This document shows positions 38,480 through 48,483 of a DNA stretch of 64,000 nucleotides, piece after piece. The notes beneath the pieces are model-generated. The model saw only the letters and a list, made by a program, of their open reading frames with translations, made no database searches and was not told the origin of the DNA. Both the position numbers and the translations under genes were made by a program. Position 1 is the stretch's first letter, and each line of letters begins with the position of its first letter. Source of the stretch: Lycorma delicatula (Eukaryota > Arthropoda > Insecta > Hemiptera > Fulgoridae); assembly GCF_047948215.1 (NCBI RefSeq), contig NC_134456.1:57119959-57183958 (forward strand). Direction: 5' to 3'.

Positions 38480-40425
38480 AGGAAAAGCCAAAATTCCGAA
38501 GATCCGGGCACTTCAGCAATACCAAATCGACCACGAACCCGATCCAGGAGCTTATGTCTGAGCTATTCTCAGGCGATCTTCACCTGATGACAGTTATCTA
38601 GGTGACCAAAAACTATATTGGTATTGATGATGTAAGCCGTTACCCCCGACTAGCAAAGAGGTCCAGTTCTTGCCCATTGTTTATTCCATAATCTCGTCCT
38701 CTCTCAGCCTTAAACCCTTTAGATTATGGTACGTTGCATATGACGCAATCAATAGCATCATGGCACTTGATGAATCCTTCATGATTCCAGAAACAGAGCT
38801 AAATTTCTTGCGCCCCAATCTCGGTAACATGGCAACCAGCCCTGCACTGGATGTTAAGTAAAGATTGTCGGACTCCCCGAGATGTTCTGATACAGATCGG
38901 AAGGGCGTTTAATCCAAGTACGAGTAAATCGAATAGTCTCGACCTGGGTCGCCGAAGGCAAAGGTCACAGCCAGGTAGTGCTGAAAGATACCTGAACTGC
39001 TTTCCTCAACTCACGGCTGTAAACTGACGTGAAGTTTAGCCGTCCAGAACGAGCGTAACAGTACCCCTGAGGTCAACAGGTGACCCTTGCACGAGAGTAT
39101 ACCCTCCAACCAGCGAAGGTTAGAAACACTCACCGGGAATCAGCCGCCGCCGACAAAGAGAAGCTAAGCCGCAGATGGCGGTTGCGCATCTAGAGGGGAA
39201 GCGAGACCTGCAGACAAGGTAGTCCAAGGCCACTATTTCAAGTCGATGCAAGAAAAAATTCAGTTGCCGTATCCTTCGAAAGCAAAAGCCAAGACCTGAC
39301 TGAATTACAGACTTGACGGTTTATAGAACGAAGCTGGCCACTAGCAACCCTGTCTAAGATGAGAGAATGGAACAGCCTAGGCAGAATATAAGAAAACAGT
39401 ACCAAGAGACACTACAGAGACTTAATTGTGGTCCTGAGGATATTCTCCAACATCTGCCAAAGAACGTCAGACGTTCGAACAAAGACAGAAGGTCGGAATA
39501 CTCAAAGACAGAAGGTCGGAATACTGTACCCCTAAGTACTTGAATTGAGCTGAGGATTTCAGTTGTCCAATGTAACCACAAGACAAACTGAAATGAGAGT
39601 CAATGACAACCTTGGTCTTACGGTGCTTCGCAGTAGCACTGGTGGACAGCAGACTGCACTTAGCTGCATTGAAAGTTGTCATACCTCATATTAGCAGCCT
39701 CAACAGCGTTGAGCGCCAACTGCATGCATTTGTCGGTGGTGGAAAACAACAGGATGGTGTCCAAAATGCTAAAACATTAATGTAATGCCCGCATAGGTGA
39801 AAGTCTACTTCTTACGAAAACGATTTAAGGACAATATCCACGACTAATGTAAAGTGCAGGGATGACAGGGGATGACCCTGCCGCACACCTCGGTAAGAGA
39901 AAGTGCAGATTGAATGCCATTGAGCTGAAACTGAATTTGGGAATTGGCATAGACTTGAAGATGTAACTGATGAAGTCCTTCGGGAGACCAAGACTACATA
40001 GACCTGAGGAATTGCCTGATGAGACAGAATTAAAAGCTTTGGCAACACCCAAAGCAGCGATATTCATGGATCTATCTTAGTGCAGATCTCACGGGTGACC
40101 GAGGATAAAATAGTTAAATATATTTTTCATTCATCCGTCCTGAAAATAACGCTGGTGTTCATCAAAGATCTGGAACACAAATAACATAGTAGTCAAGATT
40201 TTATGTAACTACCGCACAACATAGATAATAAAAATTAGCCGGAAATCAGCTGGCGACCCTGGAACATTTTTCTTAGGAATGAAGGCTGTGTGGCTCCGCA
40301 AAAAATACCGCAGAAAGCCACCAAAACTCAGAACCAAGTTGAAGAATAAACAGACAAGTGGAATCGGCACAAACTTCCAAAGTCGCACCGACACACCGTC
40401 AGGTCAAAGTTAAAAAGCACCAATG
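38480..40425 (-). pseudogene. Decayed R2-clade LINE (reverse transcriptase to endonuclease region)
   Basis: Reading the minus strand downward, the reverse transcriptase finger motif AFIPKKNVPGSPADFR lies at 40286-40239. After a KAFNSVS-like motif-A remnant comes GVRQGHPLSSLHF at 39889-39851. TILLFSTTDK marks the catalytic FADD region, where the acidic pair is destroyed. FKYLG lies at 39544-39530, and PRLFHSLILDRVASGQL near 39385-39330. A CRAGCH zinc-motif remnant lies near 38850, and DLFASRG with AYIINTNIV near 38660-38600, where R2 elements carry the PD-(D/E)K-like endonuclease. This order is that of R2-clade single-ORF elements, which cut 28S rDNA. No rDNA is seen here, so this is an ectopic or non-rDNA-targeting member. 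Many stops and frame changes make it inactive. Confidence 0.75.
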
Positions 40426-40845
40426 AGCCGGACCTACATCACCTCTAAAAAAATAAAATGTGAGTGTGTATATATATATATAGAAAAAATTATATATAAA
40501 TTACAAATTTCATATAATACAGTAAAACGTTTATCCTATTCAAGTATAGTAGTACAGCACAACTGGCAATCTACATCAACTTAAATACAGCCTATTATGA
40601 CCGCTCTTCGACCACTCAAGAATCGCATATTTACTCTATTATTTACTGATGCGTAGCGTACCATCCCAACCCTTTTCTCTCCAGGCGAGTTCAAGCTGCT
40701 AAAAGCCCTATAATATATTTTACGCATATAATCTTACTGAGTATGTGTATTAAAAATTATATTTAATTTGGAACTCCAAATAAATAGTACGATGTAGGTA
40801 ATTTGGCTCTTAATGTAAAACGAAAAAAGAAACACGATAAGAGAA
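40426..40845. other. Non-coding stretch
   Basis: No gene recognised. Short TA tract near 40470. Confidence 0.5.
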
Positions 40846-41271
40846 ATGACCTTTAAAATCACCATAGCGAATGTAAATTATAGGTTCCAGTGCCATATTG
40901 CTTATATTCTGACTGATTATTTGTATCAAGATACTCTAAGCGCCGATCCAAAAAAAAATACGCAAATTTTATCCATTACCTTTAATAGAAAAGAAAAAAT
41001 ATGCATATACAGAAGTAGAATATTACAAATAGGTGATATACAAAATGTAAAAAAAATTAGGATTAAAATATCCATAGGCTCTGGAACAGTGTATTTTTAT
41101 GTTAATTTTTTTAAAATTTTTAATGTAGATGAACTGTCCGAGATTGTCTTAGTATTAATTCCGATTTTCATAATGCAAGAAAAAAATATTATAAATAATT
41201 TTGAAAATATGATGGTTTCCAAAATCCAGTGGACATCTTTTAACAATAAAGTTATTTCATGTTCTGAATGA
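40846..41271 (+). CDS. Orphan ORF of 141 codons, function unknown
   Basis: ATG at 40846, TGA at 41269-41271. It starts MTFKITIANVNYRFQCHIA, contains QILSITFNRKEKICIYRSR and IRIKISIGSGTVYFYVNFFK, and ends ISCSE. It is the longest open frame in the window outside the retroelements, which is noteworthy in AT-rich DNA where stops are frequent. No signal peptide is obvious. The hydrophobic segment near residue 105 (IVLVLIPIFIM) could be a short membrane or core segment. The middle alternates hydrophobic and polar residues as in beta strands. No family was recognised. It could be a lineage-specific gene, a decayed transposon or viral gene, or chance. Confidence 0.35.
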   Translation: MTFKITIANVNYRFQCHIAYILTDYLYQDTLSADPKKNTQILSITFNRKEKICIYRSRILQIGDIQNVKKIRIKISIGSGTVYFYVNFFKIFNVDELSEIVLVLIPIFIMQEKNIINNFENMMVSKIQWTSFNNKVISCSE

Positions 41272-42664
41272 TGAAAATGTTGAACTGCAGAAAAAGTTTC
41301 GTTTTTATTTCCAAATAGCAAATTATGTCCGAATATATTTGTTGAAGTCTTGTATGTGTGTGTGTGTAGGGGTTGTGTCCAACCTGGCACGACTTTGGCT
41401 GATAATGTAGTGTAAATAATTTGCAAACTAACGACAATAAGGGACTGATAATGGCCAAAAACAAGGAGAAAAATAAGAAGAATAGTTGGGGATTTGAAGT
41501 TAGAAAAACGAGAGAGGATGTAAGGATTTCGGAATTATAATAAAGTATTTGTATAAAAAATAAAGTATCTTATTTTATTTTAGGTAAAATACTATAATTT
41601 ATTTTATAACCTGAAAAATTCGTCTCAAGTTTTATAAAAACGAAATATATAAATGTATAAGAAGATAAGATAAATATATGAAATATATTTAAAATGACAT
41701 TGAAAGAATTTCTAATGTAGGTTACATTTAGCCTTCAACAAATTAGGTAGGCTGTATTTTCAACTAAAATATTTAAGGCATTTTAATTGGTATACGTTCA
41801 AGGTGATGAAATCTATTCATCCATGAAATAGTTAGATATTTAATTGTATTGTTCTGTTCTTTTTTTTAATTAACCGAATATGAAATATGTAAACAAAACA
41901 AAAAGTACAATCGAGAATATTTTTTTGTTTAAAATTATTACATTGTAAACACAATCAACTAATACTTTTTAACTATTTCTTATAAACTGCAGTGCGAACA
42001 GTCTCATTAACTGTGTCAACTAGTCACGGGTGACAACATGTTTAGTTGCCAAGTGTAAGGTCCAAATTTTACTTACACTCTTCCTTTACGAAAGAAGTTT
42101 CCTAACTGTGCTCTTTAGCATTTAATAAATATTCCTTCCTGGCCTGTACTTGAAACCTAGTAAAACTTTCAGAAGAAATTGCTTGATTCTTTAGTTCGAG
42201 AGAAATTTTAAATTATTACTTGCATTTCTTACTCAAAATTGTATCTGAAGTGGGTTAATACGATTAGCGAGTTGAAATATGTTTAAACACGTTACAAATG
42301 TGACATTACAGTTTTGGGAAGATCATTTTCTTTTACATTTTTTCAACCGTTCACATTTCAGACAATATAATTTTGGCTAATGATCTGATAAGCATTTAAT
42401 TACTAATACCATTAAAAAATAGATCGTGCAAAATTCTGTAAAAATTTGCAATTTGTTTCTACTGGGAACAGATGAGTTAAAAAAACAGTAAATTTTATGA
42501 TCATGTTTATTCAAGATAAATTATGTAAATCCTGATATATCTCATCAATATTATATAATACATCATATCTGTATTATATTTTGATACAAATATCAGGATA
42601 TAATACACTGGATAAACAATTAGCATTTGTGTTTATTATTAGGTAAATTTATTTATGTATTTCC
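41272..42664. other. AT-rich non-coding stretch
   Basis: No gene recognised. Contains a short (TG)n tract near 41354-41367. Confidence 0.55.
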
Positions 42665-42804
42665 TTTCTTCAGTTAACTACAGGCTAACCACTAATGAGA
42701 GATGAATTTTTGTAGCGTGTGTAAAATACCAGGCCAGAGTGGAATTCATTTCAGAACCTACCAGATAAAAGGTAGAAACTCGGCTACGGAGTTCGGCGTA
42801 ATGG
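42665..42804 (-). mobile_element. tRNA-Lys-like SINE (family A), diverged
   Basis: On the minus strand, a head with tagccgagttt, an anticodon-loop-like accttttatc, and a split B-box region is followed by tggcctggtattt. The body (cacgctacaaaaattcatct) aligns with the catatgttacaaattttcat of copy 34516. Ends approximate. Confidence 0.5.
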
Positions 42805-42931
42805 TATATTTTAAATATAAGTATCTTTTCTTGAAAAAAAAAGAAAGATTAATTTCCATCACAAATAAGTAAAGAAATTACGTTTTAAATTGTAGTTAAA
42901 TATAAGTACCATATTTACAATTTCCACTCTC

Positions 42932-43050
42932 CCGACATTCGTGGCGGATTGATAATATCTCTGCCTTTTCTCCGAGGGTTTTTGGGTTTGAATCCCGCTC
43001 AGTCCAGGTATTTCATCCACTAGAAAGTTCATTTATATTAAAATTATTAT
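42932..43050 (+). mobile_element. tRNA-Lys-like SINE (family A), diverged 3' end
   Basis: The head shows gccttttctccg at the anticodon position and B box ggtttgaatcc (42985-42995), then gctcagtccagg. The 3' part does not match the other copies, so this is a different subfamily or a truncated head. Confidence 0.6.
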
Positions 43051-44989
43051 AAATGACAACAACAAGCCTATTGTTTTAATGGCAATAACTGGATTTAATC
43101 ATATAATTTTTTTTGAAAATAGATAAATAAACAAATTTCTTGAGTAAAGGTAGGTAAACAATTTTTCTCGTAAGTGAATTTTTTTACAGAAATTCTAATC
43201 AAAAAAATTTAGGCCTATATTTTAGAAATAATTGTAGAATATATAGAGCGTTTTAAGTAATCTCCATGATAATATTATTCTAATTTTCTGCTGTGTAACA
43301 GATATAAGAAAGGTTATTTTATCCAAACCGAAATTTAAAATAAGAAAATCCTTCAGAAATAAATAAATACATGTATGCGTATAAAAATAATCCATATACA
43401 GAAAATTTTTTTCTTTTTAAAAATGTTTTATTATTAAAAGGAATTTCTTTTTGAAGAATATTATCTTATTTTCTCACTCTTAACTAAACTGCTTTTAACG
43501 GAATGGTACATTTAAATATTCACTAACAGGTAAAAGTTAACTACAATTTATAAATAAATATACAAAGGCTGATGTAAAAATATAGAATACAATGGATTAA
43601 AAATCCGAAAATAGATTTCAAAATAGTAACGAATCAAATGGAAAATCAGTATTGTAATAAATCTAGGTATAAATTATACTAGTTGTAAACTATTCAAAGA
43701 GACTTTACTATAAAGTCAGTTATATTAGTATCCACAGAGTAACATTATTTTGGTTTAAGCGAGTTGACGTGAACCACATGTTTTCCCTTGCGTATCGTTT
43801 GTAGGAACTTAAGAAGTTCTGGCTAATTAGTAGGCCTATTTCATCGCTACCTCCTTTCATTTTGAAATGTTTTCTACTCCTAGTAAGGAATGTTTAATTC
43901 AGAAAGATATTTTACTTTATTTTTTTAATTTTAAAGTTTTGTTTGTTTGTTACATGATCAAAGATTAGTATTTATCAATTTTGTAATAATTAGTATTTAA
44001 TAAAATTAAGGTATTACATGATTTACAATTACTCTAATAATAAAGTACGCATTATTTACACCTATTATTACGTCACTTTTATTTAAAGGAATACAAGAAA
44101 AATTCAGGGTTGAGATGTATCTAACCAATCCTGTAGAAAATTAGTTATTTTTTTAGTTATCAGGAAGAGCCAATAAAGGAGGGAAGGAAGTATTACAATC
44201 AGAAATAACAGTCCATGAAATAATAATTACAGATCATTTTAACAGAAAGTAATTTTTTTAACTTTCATTTCATTTATCTCTATAATTGTTAACAAAGAAC
44301 TATAGATGTGATATGAAAACCGGTAAACATTCTACGGCTTATCAGCTCTGGAGGCGGAACGTACTTTCCAGCCGCTATGAAGTCATTTATATGCGGTGTT
44401 GCCAAATCTAATCTCACTCTGTGCTATGGCGCTGCGTCTAATATGACTATTTTTACGTTGAGTGCTCTAATAGTACGAATTATTTTTCTGCCTGATATCC
44501 ACGATTAATAAGATTTTTTGATCGCACACCAATGAAATAATATAGTCCAAGTTTCATGATTGTCAGTCATTAATCCTACAAAGTTAGCAACATAATGTAA
44601 AGATATTCAAATTACAGGAGAGAGGAAATAGGCTGTTGTTAATAGTGATTAACCGATAGATATCTAGAAAAAATACATTAAATATTAATAGTTTAATGAA
44701 TATTGTACTACAGTTGCAACAAAATAAATTATTAAAACAAAATTGTAAAACCTAATATGTTATATAAAATAAATTTTCGCTTTACTGTGATTTTAAAAAT
44801 TTGAAACAAATACTTTCTAAATACTAAAACATATCTTCTAGAATGGTGACCGTTTAAAATATCTACAATTGCTGAAATTAAAAAAAAAATATTTAATTTA
44901 TTCAAATTCCGACGAGAAAATATCTTCCACAGATATACTAGTATATTACCATTTTCTGTGAGTTTGTGTTATAAAATATAATCTGAATG
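43051..44989. other. AT-rich non-coding stretch
   Basis: No gene recognised. A GC-richer patch at 44320-44470 (cggcttatcagctctggagg ... gcgctgcgtc) has no supportable open frame. It could be promoter-like or part of an unknown repeat. Confidence 0.5.
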
Positions 44990-45300
44990 AAACTACCATA
45001 CAGAGACCTCTACTTTGGATGCACCATAGGGCCACTTTTGAAAGCAGCTATGAAAATCGCCGTTTTGGATAGGGTTGAAGTTCGATTTTTTTTACGTCAA
45101 TTTTTTTTTCATTAGCCTTTGAAATGGTGCCATTCCATCCTTTTCATTTGAAATATTTCAGCTCTGCCACTGGTTGTTTGGGGTGCTTGGTAATCTGATA
45201 TAGAAAAATAGACCGTTTCAAGCATTTGCTAAATTAAATTTTTCAATAATTGATGAAAAATTGTTTAAGGGTTACCATTACACAATGTAAACACTTTCAT
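44990..45300 (+). repeat. Dispersed repeat family D, copy 2
   Basis: Collinear with 22850-23345: cctttgaaatggt, tcagctctgccactgg, a ggggtgcttggtaatc block, atttgctaaattaaat and tttaagggttacc. Non-coding. The two copies have diverged considerably. Confidence 0.45.
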
Positions 45301-45721
45301 AATTAATTGCTAAACATTATTTTTCAATTTATTTATGTTATAAATAAATTTTCAATGCATAATTGTAATTTTTAAACAGATGATTAAGTATTATTAATTC
45401 TATGAATCATTGCGTAATAAACATCATAATTATACGGTAATCGGCGCTTAACTTGGCAATTGCATTAGAAAAAGAGATCTTTGGTAGAGTGAGTCAAACA
45501 ATGTCATTTAAATAACACTGAATAATCCAAAACGTACTGTAAATAAGCTAACTAAAGCACAGCTTATAAACACAAACAAAATGAGTCATTTCATATACAG
45601 AGTAATAATTCATTTATTAAATTTAATATTTAAGATATTACTTAACTTACAGGCTTATGTAATATTTGGCATTTCATACATAATAATAATAATATATATA
45701 TATATGTATATTTTATTGTAA
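45301..45721. other. AT-rich non-coding stretch
   Basis: No gene recognised; a TA tract lies at 45690-45710. Confidence 0.55.
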
Positions 45722-46275
45722 TCGCGAAAAATTTCGTTTTTCAGATTTCAACGGAAATATCCATTTTGACCACCACTGAATCCATTTTGACTAGTTTTGG
45801 CGTGACGTCTGTACGTACGTACGTATGTATCTTGCATAAGTCAGAAACGATTAGATGTAGGATGTTGAAATTTTGGATTTAGGACTGCTGTAACATCTAG
45901 TGATGCACCTCCCCTTTTGATTGCAATCGACTGAACCAGAAGTGTCCAAAAAGTACCAAAATCCAAATAAAGCTGGAATTTGAACTTTTTCTTAACCGCA
46001 GTCCTCTTTGAAAGCTTTTCAACGATATATCTATCATAAGTGGTACTTATTTTCATTGATTTCTGAGTTATAGCCAAAAAAAAGTTTAATTAATGAAATA
46101 TTTGGATCTTTGAAGGCGAAGGCACATCGGTTGGAATCTCTTTTCTTATTTTATTTTTTTATTTAAATATATTGATTTATAAATTGTTAACCTGTGATTG
46201 TAAAAAAAATTTACGATTTATAATAATTCAAAAAAAAAAAATGAAAAAATTTCAGAAGTTATTAATGAAATAAAA
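45722..46275 (+). repeat. Dispersed repeat family C, copy 3
   Basis: Same order as 13650-14275: tgaatccattttgact, GTACGTACGTAC-rich tract (45808-45825), cacctcccctttt block, gaaagcttttcaacgata block, taattaatgaaatatttgg, aaggcgaaggcacatcgg and the AT-rich tail ending agaagttattaatgaaat. Confidence 0.7.
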
Positions 46276-46520
46276 TCTTCTTACAGGATCCCCTGAACTG
46301 ACCCAGCAGTTTGTCAGGGATTTCCGTATAATAATATATACTGAATTAATATAAAAAAACAGAAGAATTCCATTAAAAAATAAAACAAAACAAAACTCAT
46401 ATGTATGATTAATTAACATAAAAGAAAATCTCCTTATCCTCATAAACATTAATATTATGACTTCCAGTTCGCTGCTTCATGTTACCTTAAATTAATTCAA
46501 TAGTTAAACAAAAATTAAGA
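46276..46520. other. Non-coding stretch
   Basis: No gene recognised. Confidence 0.5.
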
Positions 46521-46733
46521 ATGTCATCCTATAACGTTTTCATACAAATGAGATTTAATGTGCCCGATGATAATTCTGAGAAAATCTTTGGGACAACATA
46601 CGTGTATGAAATGAACGACAGCCATACTTATTATGAGGACGTGTGTAAATTAAGGTGTGTTAAGAGTCTCATACTTCTATATTTTATTTTTTTAAAGTTT
46701 GATGAGAAAGAGTTATCCATAATAGTATTTTGA
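46521..46733 (+). CDS. Small orphan ORF or single exon, function unknown
   Basis: ATG at 46521 opens MSSYNVFIQMRFNVPDDN, then EKIFGTTYVYEMNDSHTYYE and DVCKL. The first 45 codons have balanced composition, unlike nearby junk frames. After AAATTAAG comes gtgtgttaag, a possible splice donor (GT at 46654-46655), beyond which composition turns Leu/Ile/Phe-rich until the stop. If real it is more likely a short exon than a complete 70-residue protein. No domain recognised; chance cannot be excluded. Confidence 0.25.
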   Translation: MSSYNVFIQMRFNVPDDNSEKIFGTTYVYEMNDSHTYYEDVCKLRCVKSLILLYFIFLKFDEKELSIIVF

Positions 46734-47089
46734 TACAGTAGACCTCTGGGCGATAGACGTCTATTAATTCAATGAAAATCTAGGGTACTTGTCTATTGTT
46801 ATAGGCTTTTAAATAGTTTAATTACTTGTTTTAAAATAAAAAGGATTACATTGAAATAACACATCCTCAGCATGTCTCTAAGCAATAATACCATACCCAA
46901 ATTAACTCAAATATTGATTAATATACAATTTTTAAAACATAATTTGGAAGACAAAACTGTAGATGGTACAGTTTACATTGTACACTACGCATTCGAGCAG
47001 AAACAACTAATTTGGTTAGACTAAGTAAAGAGTTTATCAATAATATACAATCATATTTATATTATTATATGAAACATTAATAATTATAA
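46734..47089. other. AT-rich non-coding stretch
   Basis: No gene recognised. Confidence 0.5.
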
Positions 47090-47726
47090 TAATGATAACA
47101 ATTCGTTAAGTGCACTTAATACAATTCGAAACAAGATTATTAAAGCGTCCTTATCGCCAAATCTTGTTCATCTCGTACTTTTTAAATGGACAAGGACAGC
47201 GATGTATATTTGTATGGACTCCAGGGCATGCTATTATTGCAGGAAATGAAAACGCAGACGAAGCTATTAGAAAGGCAAGTCTGTGATAATTTAGATAGGA
47301 TTCCTGTACGAGTAACAGATGTTAAAAATTGTCTAACTAATACAATAAGAAATAGGTGGAGTAATAATTGGAGAAGATTGAACACCAAACTAAACGCAGT
47401 TAAAACTTCTCCATATAAATGGAAGAGCGACGTGAAGCTGATTCGCCGAGAACAAGTAGCTGTAAACCAGACTTAGAATCGGTCACACGCAAATAACAAA
47501 TTCATATTTGGTAACCGGCGAAGAAAGACCAACATACGGTGTTTGTAATAAACCACTTACAGTGAAGCATCTAATGGAAACGTGTACCATATATGAGGAC
47601 CTCAGAAAGAGGTTCTGACTAAGAAATAATATTTCTGCTGATTTGGAAAACGGAAATGAAGAAAAAATAGTTGCTTATCTACACGCCAGTGGACTACTAA
47701 AATGTCTGTAAGTAAATTCAGGCTGT
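47090..47726 (+). pseudogene. RNase H-bearing LINE relic: end of ORF2
   Basis: The frames give SLSALNTIRNKIIKA, then FVWTPGHAIIAGNENADEA (RNase H C-terminal motif with its conserved His, Asn and Asp), and then a C-terminal region with IGHTQITNSYLVTGEERPTY and NKPLTVKHLMETC. It ends HASGLLKCL before a TAA at 47709-47711. This is the C-terminus of an I-like/RNase H-encoding non-LTR element. At least two frame changes and an internal stop (near 47617) are visible. Everything upstream (RT, endonuclease) is missing. The 3' part continues at 53259 beyond the nested R1 element, as the 17-bp duplication shows. Confidence 0.75.
47710..47726. repeat. 17-bp target-site duplication, left copy, of the R1-clade element
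   Basis: aagtaaattcaggctgt, identical to 53242-53258. It lies at the stop codon of the older LINE ORF2. Confidence 0.95.
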
Positions 47727-48483
47727 CGAGTATGGATACTCAGCCTGAGTGGACGTGTATTTCTTGCTCTGCGTTTTATGCGTTTTTGGTTTGGTTTTTT
47801 GCGGCTTTTTTATTGGACAAGTAGTGAATCATTTCGAGGTAAGGATAACGGACAATTGTGTAAGATTTTGTGAATTTTGGTGACCGGACTGTGCTGTAAT
47901 TACGTTTTTAATTACTGTCGTAACGTTTTTCTCCATAAGAGCCAATGTTAAATTGGCTGTTGAGGCTAGTGAAAATAAGTTAAGACAATAGACAAGTAAT
48001 CTTATCTATAATTACTTTATATTATTAATAACAATAGCTTACAGTGATAAGCTACTGTGGCTTGAACAGAGTTAAATTTATTTCTTTTTTTTTGCGTTAT
48101 CTCTTGATAAGAGACCTCTAAATACAATATTAAGCTTTTTTATTATATTAAGACTGTGCGTGTAAGACTATACACAAGTAAGTATACTTGTGTATAGTAG
48201 TGAGTAAACTATTTACATTTAACTGCATTTGTGTGTGTGTTATTAACATGCAGTGTGTTAGTATATAAATATTTAATTTATAAGTTACTGGAATAGAAGT
48301 CAAGTTTAATCTTGTTATATATAGACCTAGTTTTATTGAAATTGCTTCTAGTAAGTGACCCCCTGACCCCCGTATTGGACCCCCTCCGATTATAGTGAGT
48401 GGGGTATCAGGTTAATTGGGATTGAGTTGAGAGTTAGATTTTTTAACATTTTATAATTTTATCTGCTCTTGCTGAATTGTGAG
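47727..48483 (+). promoter_or_regulatory. 5' UTR of the R1-clade element
   Basis: The element starts cgagtatggatactc, itself a small hairpin (gagtat/atactc), and runs 757 nt to the ORF1 ATG. It contains a 14-bp-stem hairpin with a 4-nt loop (48167-48180 with 48185-48198) and a C-rich patch near 48358-48390. An internal promoter is expected for a full-length LINE, but no specific promoter motif was identified. Confidence 0.6.
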
